Positions 7,031-14,551 of a stretch of DNA of 24,998 bases are shown here, piece by piece. Within the stretch, counting starts at the first letter, position 1, and each line of letters begins with the position of its first letter. Source of the DNA: JBBDSU01 sp040904825 (lineage in GTDB: Bacteria; Actinomycetota; Nitriliruptoria; Nitriliruptorales; Nitriliruptoraceae). Location of the stretch: positions 1 through 24,998 of the forward strand of contig JBBDSU010000051.1 in NCBI GenBank assembly GCA_040904825.1. Direction: 5' to 3'. A program made the position numbers and the translations under genes. The notes below the pieces were generated by a model, which searched no databases, was not told the DNA's origin, and worked only from the letters and a program-made list of their open reading frames with translations.

Positions 7031-8679
7031 CTCCGCCGGTCATTTCGCAGCTCACCGAGCGTCGCAGCCAGGCGCGCCGGACCCGTATCACGGGCGGCAC
7101 AGTGATTGACGGCACCGGCACTTCGGCTCGTCGCGCCGATCTCGTCATCGAAGGTGACCGCGTCACGGCGATCACACCGCAGCGACCATCGGGCGCACCG
7201 ACTGGCACAGTTGCCGGCCACGCGACCGCGCAAGCAAGTGCCGGCGACGGCGATGACGTCATCGACGCGACGGGCCGATGGGTGGTTCCCGGCTTCGTCG
7301 ACGTTCACAGCCATTCCGACCACACGTTGCTGGAAGATCCCCGCGCGATGAGCGCGATTGCTCAGGGCGTGACCACAGAATTGGTCGGCAACTGCGGCTA
7401 CGGCTGTTTCCCCATTGTTGACCCGGTTACAGCCAGCCGCGCCGTCTATGGGCTGTCCCGCCGGCTGCCACTGCAACCAGCTGACGCAGCCAGCTATCTC
7501 GACCGGCTTGAACGACGACAACCCGCCGTCAACGTCGCCACGCTGGTCCCTCACGGTCAAGTGCGACTCTCCGTCCTCGGCGACGCACAACGCGCGGCAA
7601 GCAACGCGGAGATCGATCGGATGGTCGCACAGGTCGACGACGGACTGGCCGCTGGAGCCTGGGGACTGTCAAGCGGGTTGGAGTATCCGCAGGAGCGAGC
7701 GACGACCCTCGAAGAGATGGTCGCGCTCTGCGCACCAGTCGCCACCGTTGGTGGGCTGTATGCGACGCATCCGCGGCATCGCGGACCCAGGTCGATCGAG
7801 GCCGTCGACGAAGCGATCACAACCGCTCGGCGCGCGGCAGTACGCCTGCAGATCTCGCATCTATTGCCGCGCGTCGATGACGAAACGGCCGGATGTCTGC
7901 AGGCCGTCGCCTCTGCGCGAGACGAACACCTCGACGTCGCCTTCGACATGCACACGCGCACGTTCGGCTTCACCTACCTGTCGGCGTTGCTGCCTGCGAA
8001 TCTGCCGCTTGGTGTCAACAAGTCGAGGCGCATCGACGGCGAGAGTTCCAAGCACGTGGAGCATGCGATCGCGGCCCATCTGCAAGCTCACGGGCTGATG
8101 GCACCCGCCGACCGCATCATCATCGACCAGGCACCCGATGCTCACCTGGTCGGCCGCACGTTGGCGCAGCTTGCCGACGACCACCACGGCTCACTCGCGT
8201 CGTGCCTTGCTGCGCTACACGCTGTGGCAGGCGACGACCCGGCAGCGATCACCGTGCGGTTCACGACCTATGCAACATCGTCACTGGTAGACCTGTTCAC
8301 CCACCCGTGGTGCGTGCCGGCGTCTGACGCGACAACGCTGTGTCCTGATGGGCCCTTAGCGTCTTCGCGGTTCCACGGTGCCTATACCTGGGCTGCGTGG
8401 TACTTCGCAACGATGCGCCGCGATGGCCGCCTCACCGACGCCGAAATCGTGCAACGGTTGACGTCGGCACCTGCTGATCGGATCGGGCTACGTGACCGCG
8501 GTCGGTTGAAGGTCGGAGCGTTCGCCGATGTTGTCGTTCTTGACCCCGCAAAGTTCGCTCCACGCGGAACCCCTGATGATCCCAACCAGTTGGCGGTAGG
8601 CATCGACCAGGTCGTGGTGAATGGACAACTCGTCACACCGGCATCGCCGCGTTCCGGTCGAGTGCTACGTCGGCACTGA
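7027..8679 (+). CDS. N-acyl-D-amino-acid deacylase-like amidohydrolase
   Basis: A 550-residue amidohydrolase-superfamily protein of the D-aminoacylase group, expected to hydrolyse an N-acyl amino acid or related amide in the cytoplasm. Seen: the N-terminal beta-sandwich start TGGTVIDGTG, the metal motif GFVDVHSHSDH (H94, H96), LVGNCGYG (C123), YATHPRH (H248), QISHLLPR (H278), and ASDA (D434). These match, in order, the His-x-His, Cys, His, His and Asp metal/catalytic set of D-aminoacylases. The C-terminal ADVVVLDPAKF segment is typical. An N-terminal insert of about 15 Ala/Gly/Thr residues precedes VIDATGRWVVPGF. It begins in an ATGA overlap with gntR and closes the hyu operon, suggesting it acts on the ring-opened product of HyuAB or on a related N-acyl compound. 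Confidence 0.85.
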   Translation: MTPPVISQLTERRSQARRTRITGGTVIDGTGTSARRADLVIEGDRVTAITPQRPSGAPTGTVAGHATAQASAGDGDDVIDATGRWVVPGFVDVHSHSDHTLLEDPRAMSAIAQGVTTELVGNCGYGCFPIVDPVTASRAVYGLSRRLPLQPADAASYLDRLERRQPAVNVATLVPHGQVRLSVLGDAQRAASNAEIDRMVAQVDDGLAAGAWGLSSGLEYPQERATTLEEMVALCAPVATVGGLYATHPRHRGPRSIEAVDEAITTARRAAVRLQISHLLPRVDDETAGCLQAVASARDEHLDVAFDMHTRTFGFTYLSALLPANLPLGVNKSRRIDGESSKHVEHAIAAHLQAHGLMAPADRIIIDQAPDAHLVGRTLAQLADDHHGSLASCLAALHAVAGDDPAAITVRFTTYATSSLVDLFTHPWCVPASDATTLCPDGPLASSRFHGAYTWAAWYFATMRRDGRLTDAEIVQRLTSAPADRIGLRDRGRLKVGAFADVVVLDPAKFAPRGTPDDPNQLAVGIDQVVVNGQLVTPASPRSGRVLRRH

Positions 8680-8839
8680 TGCCGGTTCGCCCTGCTCGCG
8701 CGAGCGCACTTGCAGAAGCAGGTGACTCTCCGCTGTGATTCTGCTACACAGAGATGAGTGAGCGTGGACTAAGGGCTGGCAGCGGAGGGCCCGCACGACC
8801 GCATGAGTTCATCATGGGGCTACGCAGAGGAGAACGAAC

Positions 8840-9352
8840 ATGCGAAAGGCATTCACTGTCATGGCGATGGCCACGGCGCTCATGCTCAGCGCACTGGCTC
8901 CGGCCATAGCGTCCTCAACAATCGTCCCCGGGCATCAAACCGATGACGGATCAATTCCAGAAGGAACCGTCAACGGTAGGTACACGGCACTCTATGCATG
9001 GGACGCCAACGGCGACTGGTACTTCGACCTTGGTGATGGACGCGAACAGGGCACCGTCGGTTCAGTTGACGAACTTGACGACAGCACGTTGACCGTCTGT
9101 GACTACGTCGTCGTGTACCGCGGAGACTTCGAGGGCACGCCTTTCCTCGCCAACGGCTGGATTCGCAACAACATCAGATGCTCTGGCTACGCCTACAGCC
9201 GGACCCAGACGTTCAACACGCTCTACGTTCACGAAACTGACCACAGGTGGAGCGAAGACCTCGAACCCATCTGGGGCACCTGGGGCATTGCCGTGGACGC
9301 AGTCGGAGGCGTCGGCAACGTCGCAAACCCGCAACACCCTGTGAACCAGTGA
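8840..9352 (+). CDS. Small secreted protein of unknown function
   Basis: A 170-residue protein with a clear Sec signal peptide: a charged start, a hydrophobic core at residues 5-22, and likely cleavage after AIA (residue 24). The mature part is about 146 residues, rich in Asp, Gly, Tyr and Trp, with exactly two cysteines (C87, C114) likely to form a disulfide outside the cell. DANGDWYFD (55-63) places Asp/Asn at alternate positions and could bind calcium, but no full EF-hand or dockerin repeat is present. AGGAGA is well placed before the ATG. It stands alone, 160 bp after the hyu operon and convergent with the Fic-type pseudogene. I do not recognise the family. Confidence 0.75.
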   Translation: MRKAFTVMAMATALMLSALAPAIASSTIVPGHQTDDGSIPEGTVNGRYTALYAWDANGDWYFDLGDGREQGTVGSVDELDDSTLTVCDYVVVYRGDFEGTPFLANGWIRNNIRCSGYAYSRTQTFNTLYVHETDHRWSEDLEPIWGTWGIAVDAVGGVGNVANPQHPVNQ

Positions 9353-9365
9353 ACCCGGCTACCCG

Positions 9366-9771
9366 TCAGGCGTCATGCCATAAGAATGACGTCAATTGAT
9401 CGAGCTTGTCTGGATCGGTGTCAAGCGCTCGCAGGGCGCTGAGGTAGCCCTCGCGGCGAAGGTTTGGGTTGAGGTGAGCTGACCACGTTGGGGTTGGCAG
9501 GTCCGTCCCAGCTGCGAGCAGGTCGCAGACGAAGCGGCCGTGCCGACCGTTCCCGTTGGGGAATGGGTGGATGGCGACGAGGCGATGGTGCAGGCGTGAA
9601 ACGTCTTCGGGTTCGCACTTGGGGGTGACCCAATGGCGGGCATCGCGGCAGAGGTTGCGGACGTCCTGGGGATCTGGCGCGGGTCGCAACCCGTGCGGGC
9701 TTGAGTCCGACCTGTTCGTCCGGCTCAAGCGGGGTTTGTCCGTCGCTTTCGAAGGTGAACGGTTCAGTCAT
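9366..9771 (-). pseudogene. Broken mobile mystery protein B (Fic-domain) gene
   Basis: The ATG at 9771 starts MTEPFTFESDGQTPLEPDEQ followed by VGLKPARVATRA, the usual N-terminus of mobile mystery protein B, a Fic-domain protein of about 190-200 residues. Near 9670-9690 the reading frame changes and about 60 residues of the family are missing. The homology resumes in another frame with VRNLCRDARHWV and the Fic core HPFPNGNGRHGR, and continues to a proper stop at 9366. An internal deletion with frameshift is the simplest explanation. The downstream frame is open back to 9728, so a truncated Fic core could still be made, but an active full enzyme is unlikely. The start overlaps the mmpA stop by 8 bp, the normal arrangement for this pair. 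Confidence 0.8.
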
Positions 9772-10213
9772 GACGCCACAGGCCACGCTTATCAATCAGG
9801 TCGGCGATGCGACCTGCAAGCAGATTGTCACGGGTGGCCTCAGAGACGGGCTGGTCCTCCAATTGCATGGTGGTATCCGTCGACTGCAATTCCTGGCGAG
9901 CTTTGCCTTCAGCCTGCCGATGAACCATGTCGGCCAGGCTGGTGCCGTCAGCTGGCACAAGGACGTATTCCACGCGGCAGCCCAGGGCAGCGGCGGCACG
10001 GTCAAGGGTGTCGAGTTGAATGGCGCGGGCTTGCTCTGCCTTTTCGATGGCGAAAACTCGCTGATGGTTGACGCCCATGCGTTCGCCCATCTCCGCGGCG
10101 GACATGTTGAGAGCCTCACGGATGGCGCGCACCCAGCCAAGGTGGGGGCGTGGGGGCACAGAGACATTGACCAGGCGATTGTCGAGCCGATCCCGGATCG
10201 CGCGGCGGTCCAT
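9764..10213 (-). CDS. Mobile mystery protein A, Xre-type HTH regulator
   Basis: A 149-residue protein, full length for the mobile mystery protein A family, which is always paired with a Fic-domain B protein and is thought to act as its regulator or antitoxin. Residues of about 25-88 carry an Xre-like helix-turn-helix (IREALNMSAAEMGERMGV, then NHQRVFAIEKAEQARAIQLD) ending in RAAAALGCRVEYVLVP. The C-terminal part is charged and holds the family tail ending RIADLIDKRGLW. The ATG at 10213 has GGAG upstream. A cluster of AT-rich inverted repeats lies just before the gene. Its B partner is broken, so this regulator is now an orphan. Confidence 0.85.
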   Translation of the reverse strand: MDRRAIRDRLDNRLVNVSVPPRPHLGWVRAIREALNMSAAEMGERMGVNHQRVFAIEKAEQARAIQLDTLDRAAAALGCRVEYVLVPADGTSLADMVHRQAEGKARQELQSTDTTMQLEDQPVSEATRDNLLAGRIADLIDKRGLWRHD

Positions 10214-10248
10214 CGCTACTCCTGCACACCTGAGCGGACGATATTATC

Positions 10249-10278
10249 GCTATGCAAACATAGCATATTCTCATGCTA
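10249..10278. promoter_or_regulatory. AT-rich inverted repeats upstream of mobile mystery protein A
   Basis: Interlocking inverted repeats occur in an unusually AT-rich patch: GCTATG-CAAA-CATAGC at 10249-10264 and TAGCAT-N6-ATGCTA at 10261-10278. On the minus strand a GATAAT box (10244-10249) directly follows and could be a -10 element. The position, 36-65 bp before the Xre gene, suits an autoregulatory operator. The repeats are seen; the binding protein is inferred. Confidence 0.45.
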
Positions 10279-10327
10279 ACTGCATTGCATGCATAGGAGA
10301 ATGCACCAATGAATGCCATTTATTCGT

Positions 10328-10372
10328 AGCACGAATGTGCCGCTTCGTGCTGGCGGCGGGGAACTTTCCCGC
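10328..10372. repeat. Two consecutive hairpins downstream of the minus-strand Fic gene
   Basis: AGCACGAA (10328-10335) and TTCGTGCT (10344-10351) form an 8-bp perfect inverted repeat with an 8-nt loop. Five bases later GCGGG (10356-10360) pairs with CCCGC (10368-10372). They lie 71-115 bp beyond the stop of the minus-strand Fic gene and before mobile mystery protein A. No U-tract follows, so an intrinsic terminator is possible but not proven. Confidence 0.3.
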
Positions 10373-10442
10373 GGATAGAGCGCCACTCATCGATGAGGCA
10401 CTGCCGCGCACCAAACCGATTTCCTACCCTGACACCTTGCCG

Positions 10443-11597
10443 TTATCCCGTCGCGCCGTAGACGACGTCCATGATCCGCGGTGACAGGTAGACGCGGTTG
10501 CGTTTCCTGCCGGTGACCTCGGTGAGGATGCCCTGGTCGACGAGGCTGTGGATCGCCTTTTGCGCAGTTGGCGCCGTGACCTCGAACTGGCGAATCACGC
10601 GCTTGGCAGTGACGTAGGGACGGTCGAGCAGTGACTCCGCGAGCCGTAGGGTCGTGTTCGTAACTTTGGCGGCTAGAAGTTCATCCCGGACATCGCGCTG
10701 CAGATCGACCAGCGCGACTGTGCGCTCCTCGGCGTCGCGAGCCTGCTGGGCGACGCCATCGAGGAAGAAGTTGATCCATGGCACGGGGTCGCCGGTCGCG
10801 CTGGTTTCGAAGAGCAGGTCGTAATACCGGCTGCGGTACCGCTCGAAGTAGGCCGACAGATACAGCATCGGACGCAACAGCACGCCGCGCTGGCACAGTG
10901 CAAGCGGAATGAGGAGCCGACCGACCCGGCCGTTGCCGTCGAGGAAGGGGTGGATCGCCTCGAACTGGTAGTGGGCGAGCGCCAAGGCTACGAGGCTCGG
11001 CAGGTCGTCCTCGTGCAGAAAGCGCTCGAGATCGGTGAGGGCTTCGTTCATCGCCTCCACGGGAGGGGGAACGAACCTCGCGGTCTCCAGCGTGGACCCT
11101 GGCGGGCCGATCCAGTTCTGGCTGCGTCGAAACTCACCGGGAGTCATCGCCTCGCCGCGAACCCCCGACATCAGGACGGCGTGGGTCTCACGCAACAGGC
11201 GCAGACTCAAAGGGAGGCGATCAAGCGCCTCGAGGGCATGGTCCAGTGCCCGCGTGTAGTTCACCACCTCAAGGAGATCGCCCTCAGGTGCGGGGAGGCC
11301 TTGGTCATCGGCCTCGAAGAGCAGCAGCTCGCCCACCGACGTCTGGGTGCCTTCGATCCGCGAACTGAGCACTGCTTCGAGGCGCACGTATGGACCCATG
11401 AGGATCTCGGGACTGGGCAGCAGCCGACTGGCCCCAGCGAGGCGGTGGACGGCCGCCGTCGCCTCCGTGAGTTTTCTGACGGTCGCGGCGTCATAATCGA
11501 GCTCGCGTGGGATCGGCGCCGGGAAGAACGCGTGGTAGCCGCCTATCGTCCTGCGCACGGTCCCCAACCGATCGGACGTGAAGGCGTCGAGATCCAA
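10443..11597 (-). CDS. Class II Fic protein with C-terminal winged helix
   Basis: A 384-residue Fic-family protein, predicted to transfer AMP (or another nucleotide part) to a hydroxyl of a target protein. Seen: a Fic_N domain with the inhibitory helix motif SSRIEG (residues 78-83, inhibitory Glu82), the GEFRRSQNWIGPPGS loop (154-168), and the catalytic loop HPFLDGNGRVGR (216-227, catalytic His216). The C-terminal 90 residues (VTAKRVIRQFEVTAPTAQKA, then SLVDQGILTEVTGRKRNRVY) form a winged helix. The start is TTG: AGGGAG lies 6 bases upstream of 11597 and no suitable ATG exists. With its built-in inhibitory motif it needs no separate antitoxin and is likely self-controlled. It is divergent from a second Fic gene. 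Confidence 0.9.
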   Translation of the reverse strand: MDLDAFTSDRLGTVRRTIGGYHAFFPAPIPRELDYDAATVRKLTEATAAVHRLAGASRLLPSPEILMGPYVRLEAVLSSRIEGTQTSVGELLLFEADDQGLPAPEGDLLEVVNYTRALDHALEALDRLPLSLRLLRETHAVLMSGVRGEAMTPGEFRRSQNWIGPPGSTLETARFVPPPVEAMNEALTDLERFLHEDDLPSLVALALAHYQFEAIHPFLDGNGRVGRLLIPLALCQRGVLLRPMLYLSAYFERYRSRYYDLLFETSATGDPVPWINFFLDGVAQQARDAEERTVALVDLQRDVRDELLAAKVTNTTLRLAESLLDRPYVTAKRVIRQFEVTAPTAQKAIHSLVDQGILTEVTGRKRNRVYLSPRIMDVVYGATG

Positions 11598-11650
11598 CGT
11601 GCTCCCTGCCTCGCAAGAATGGGAAAGCCGCCTTTCCTAGGATAGCACTC

Positions 11651-11680
11651 TAATAAAGAAAACAGCCGTATTCTTTACTA
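11651..11680. promoter_or_regulatory. Inverted repeat before the minus-strand Fic gene
   Basis: TAATAAAGAA (11651-11660) and TTCTTTACTA (11671-11680) are inverted repeats matching at 9 of 10 positions, with a 10-nt spacer. The element is 54-83 bp upstream of the TTG start of the minus-strand Fic gene, in AT-rich DNA that should also hold its promoter. It is a candidate operator, possibly for the Fic protein's own winged helix. Confidence 0.5.
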
Positions 11681-11740
11681 ACAGCACGCGAGGGGAAAGA
11701 GGGTTTTCGCACGCCACGCTCACGGGAAGTTGAACACAAA

Positions 11741-11785
11741 CCTTCGCTTAGTTCATGTTAGAGGCTAAACTGAACTAAGCGAAGG
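11741..11785. promoter_or_regulatory. Long perfect inverted repeat before the plus-strand Fic gene
   Basis: CCTTCGCTTAGTTCA (11741-11755) and TGAACTAAGCGAAGG (11771-11785) are perfect 15-bp arms around a 15-nt spacer. The spacer holds a smaller nested inverted repeat, TTAG-AGG-CTAA (11758-11768). The right arm ends 12 bp before the Fic ATG. It can act as a two-fold operator covering promoter and ribosome site, or as an mRNA hairpin hiding the ribosome site. No equivalent sequence precedes the divergent Fic gene. Confidence 0.6.
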
Positions 11786-11797
11786 TGGTGGTTCAGG

Positions 11798-13033
11798 ATG
11801 CGCGGAAGATACGAGCCTCGAACGTGGCGCTACGACCCGACGTTGTACGCCCCAGCGCGCTATCGGCGAGCATGCTCCTACGAGGTGTTCGTTCCCGAAC
11901 CGCTTGCTGACTTCGAACCCACACTGTCGGCCTCGACGATGGGTGTCGTTTCCGACGCGGAGCGCGCTCTTCAGACACTGAGCGCGCATTCACCTGGTGC
12001 GCTCGCTCCGCTCGCACGACTGCTCCTTCGTACGGAATCGATTGCCTCATCGAAGATCGAGGGACTCCAGGTGGACGCTCGCGATCTCGCGCGCGGTGAA
12101 GCCAAGGCAGACACTGGCGGGAAGCTCAATGCCACCATCGCAGAAGTGCTCGCCAACATCGATGCCATGGAACTCGCGATCGACGACGCGGTCACAGTGA
12201 CGCCGTTCGGTCGAGAACAGATCGCCGCAGTCCATCGCCAGCTCATGGTGGAGGCAAACGTCCGGATTGCGGGCCAGGTGCGCGCGGAGCAGAACTGGAT
12301 CGGCGGCAACGACCACAACCCGTGCGGGGCTGACTTCGTTCCTCCGCCGCCAGAATTGATCGAGCCGTTGCTCGCTGATCTGTGCGATGCGATAGCCGAC
12401 GAACTGCTGCCCCCCTTGGTTCAGGCAGCGCTCGTCCATGCTCAATTCGAGACGATCCATCCGTTCGATGACGGCAACGGGCGGACTGGCCGGGCACTGA
12501 TCCACGTCGTCTTGCGCCGACACGGGATCGCAGGAGCCTTCGTTCCGCCCATCAGTGTGGTCTTCGCTCGCGATCGAGACCGCTACATCGAAGGTCTTAC
12601 TGCCTACCGGCACGGAGATGTAGATGGCTGGGTCGAAATGTTCGCCACCTCCGCCAAGCGAGCAGCCGACCTCGCACAGAGTTACGTCGCCCAGGTATCA
12701 GACCTCACTGACCGCTGGCGATCCATGCTCAGTGCCGTCGACAGCCCACGATCGGACGCCGCAGCTTGGGCGATCATCGAGGTGCTGCCCGCTCATCCCG
12801 TCATTACGTCCGCGGTGGCTGGCGCGGCTACCGGGCGGGCAAGAGCCGCCGTCCACAACGCCATCGGACAACTCGCCGACGCCGGCGTGCTCCTCCCCGT
12901 TACAGGCGGTCATCGCAACCGCGCCTGGGAAGCCGTCGGACTCCTCGATCTCATCGCCCAACTCGAGGCCGGCGACACGACCAACTTCCAGGCAAATGCA
13001 ACACCGCATAGCAGGCGCGAGTCCAACCCGTGA
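11798..13033 (+). CDS. Class II Fic protein with C-terminal winged helix (second copy, distant paralogue)
   Basis: A 411-residue Fic-family protein. Seen: Fic_N domain with the inhibitory motif SSKIEG (residues 84-89, Glu88), the loop VRAEQNWIGGNDHNPCGADF (161-180), the catalytic loop HPFDDGNGRTGR (221-232, His221), and a C-terminal winged-helix region (HPVITSAVAGAATGRARAAV onward, then LADAGVLLPVTGGHRNRAW). It should be a protein AMP-transferase kept inactive by its own inhibitory helix. It differs throughout from the neighbouring Fic, so it is not a recent duplicate. ATG 11798 is preceded by AAGGTGG. The last residues, RRESNP, and the DNA beneath them resemble the T-arm of a tRNA read on the other strand; see findings. 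Confidence 0.9.
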   Translation: MRGRYEPRTWRYDPTLYAPARYRRACSYEVFVPEPLADFEPTLSASTMGVVSDAERALQTLSAHSPGALAPLARLLLRTESIASSKIEGLQVDARDLARGEAKADTGGKLNATIAEVLANIDAMELAIDDAVTVTPFGREQIAAVHRQLMVEANVRIAGQVRAEQNWIGGNDHNPCGADFVPPPPELIEPLLADLCDAIADELLPPLVQAALVHAQFETIHPFDDGNGRTGRALIHVVLRRHGIAGAFVPPISVVFARDRDRYIEGLTAYRHGDVDGWVEMFATSAKRAADLAQSYVAQVSDLTDRWRSMLSAVDSPRSDAAAWAIIEVLPAHPVITSAVAGAATGRARAAVHNAIGQLADAGVLLPVTGGHRNRAWEAVGLLDLIAQLEAGDTTNFQANATPHSRRESNP

Positions 13034-13105
13034 TGTCGTCACATGGTGGACGAAATCCGTTCGACCGCGGGTCGTTGCCACGCACTTCGTCGATGCCCGC
13101 TGAGA

Positions 13106-13735
13106 TCAGGTGCCGTCGCAGTCGAATCCGTTGACCACCAGGTTGGCGACCGCCAGGTGCCTGTGTTCATCGCCATCGTGAACGACGAGCGCGAAGGTGC
13201 GGGTCGGATGCTCGCAGGTCCATACCGCCAGCAGTCCGTGCGTGGACCCAATGACCGATGTCAGCGTGACATGCTGCGCGATGACATCAAGGTCTCCGGC
13301 GATGTCGAGGTTGACCGTTTCGCCGGGCGTGACTTCGATACCGCGATCAACAAGGCCGGAAAACGCCTGACCTAGAGCCTCTGTCGGCGATCGCTGGCCT
13401 TGCTGCCACACGAGGGCTAGCGACGTGCTTGGGTCGTTCGACAGCAACGCCCCCGACAACTCGGTGGCATCCGCACGGTTGAGACCGACGGTGCGCCAGG
13501 AACTGTCGACCGGAAGCTGGACGGCAAACCCCGGGCCTTGAACGGTCACCGCCTCACGAGCAAGTTCGTCTCTTGCGTCCGCAGCAAGGCTGCCGTCAAT
13601 GTCTGCGGTGGCCTGGGACTGCTCACCAGCATCAGCGCTGCACCCTGCCAGCAACACCGCACCCACAACCCATGCAACGCACTGCATCCCGACTCGTCGT
13701 GGTCGGGATGCAGTGGACCGGACAGGCACTCGCAT
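13106..13735 (-). CDS. Secreted lipoprotein of unknown function
   Basis: A 209-residue protein with a basic N-terminus, a hydrophobic stretch and the lipobox LLAGC, so it should be lipid-anchored at the outer face of the membrane (lipidated Cys at residue 32 from ATG 13735). The mature domain begins with a short acidic linker, then VQGPGFAVQLPVDSSWRTV and a beta-rich region ending FALVVHDGDEHRHLAVANLV. A cysteine in AVWTCEHP and another near the C-terminus (FDCDGT) may form a disulfide. The outline recalls LpqN/PsbP-like actinobacterial lipoproteins, but I cannot confirm a family. Its ATG shares one base with the stop of the upstream coiled-coil gene (TGATG), so the two are coupled. Confidence 0.8.
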   Translation of the reverse strand: MRVPVRSTASRPRRVGMQCVAWVVGAVLLAGCSADAGEQSQATADIDGSLAADARDELAREAVTVQGPGFAVQLPVDSSWRTVGLNRADATELSGALLSNDPSTSLALVWQQGQRSPTEALGQAFSGLVDRGIEVTPGETVNLDIAGDLDVIAQHVTLTSVIGSTHGLLAVWTCEHPTRTFALVVHDGDEHRHLAVANLVVNGFDCDGT

Positions 13736-14448
13736 CAACGCGGACCTGATGGTGTCGACGGGCGCTGGCCGGGTGTACCCGACGGGCCTCCAGGGACAGA
13801 AGCCGGCGGACCTTGCGTGGACTCGTCACCACTGGCCTGCGGTCCGTCGTCACCGGCCGGTGGACCGGGGATCCCGTCAGGCGGTCCGACGTCGAGCGGT
13901 CGACCGATCCGCTCGGCAACGTCGGCAAGAATCGCGTCACGCTCCGTCAACGCTGCTTCGCGTCGCTCGAATGCTTCGGCCAGCCGTTCATCACGGGCCT
14001 CGAGCGCAGCGTCTCTGCGTTCCAGCGCCTCTTGGAGACGTTGCATCGCTTCGTCGTAGCGTTCCATAGCCCGTGCAAATGCTTCCTGAGCCTGTGCCTG
14101 GGCAGCTTCAAGTGCCCCGGCACCACGCTCGCTGGCTACGACAAGCCACACGAGGGCTTCCTCGTCAGCGTTCGCAGCCGCTGTCGCCAGCAGTTCAGCA
14201 GGAAGGCCGTCATCGTTGTCGACTTCGTCGCCCTCGCCTAGATCGCCCTCTGTGTCTGATTCCGACGTCGAAGTCGCCTCGAAGGCCAGCAGAGCCGGAA
14301 GGGTCGAAGGGGGAAGGTCCTGCTCGCCATCGGCTTCCTCTGCCCACGACGGCAAGCTCGCGAAGACAAGCGCCATGGCTACAACCACAGCCGTCGTCAG
14401 CGCAATCACAGATCGTCGGCCATGAACAAGCAGTGTGCTGGACATCAT
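13735..14448 (-). CDS. Secreted coiled-coil protein with acidic and Pro/Gly-rich segments
   Basis: A 237-residue protein: a signal peptide (residues 1-36, probable cleavage after SWA), an acidic low-complexity part (37-80, many Asp/Glu/Ser/Thr), then a long alpha-helical coiled coil (about 105-182) rich in Ala, Glu and Arg with internal repeats such as RRDAALEARDERLAEAFE and RREAALTERDAIL, and a Pro/Gly/Ser-rich tail. No catalytic motif is visible. The ATG at 14448 begins the signal peptide and is chosen over a longer open frame without one; only a weak AAAGAG lies upstream, and an adjacent second ATG at 14445 is equally possible. Likely an exported structural or sensory envelope protein. It is divergent from the sigma factor gene and co-transcribed with the lipoprotein. 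Confidence 0.8.
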   Translation of the reverse strand: MMSSTLLVHGRRSVIALTTAVVVAMALVFASLPSWAEEADGEQDLPPSTLPALLAFEATSTSESDTEGDLGEGDEVDNDDGLPAELLATAAANADEEALVWLVVASERGAGALEAAQAQAQEAFARAMERYDEAMQRLQEALERRDAALEARDERLAEAFERREAALTERDAILADVAERIGRPLDVGPPDGIPGPPAGDDGPQASGDESTQGPPASVPGGPSGTPGQRPSTPSGPR

Positions 14449-14551
14449 CAGACTCTTTCTGTCGGCAAACGTTGGGCGGCATGGGCGCCAAGCCCACGTT
14501 GTGTTGCGAACTCCGGCCGTCGTCGTGCTCGGTGTGCATCTGCCGGCCAGC

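Noticed and set aside
8694..8705. GCTCGCGCGAGC palindrome after the deacylase gene
   Set aside because: A 12-bp GC palindrome without loop or T-tract is expected by chance in GC-rich DNA; not supported as a terminator.
10310..10330. Tiny six-codon ORF after an AGGAG in the mobile mystery A upstream region
   Set aside because: Too short to support as a leader peptide, with no repeated regulatory codons or attenuator downstream.
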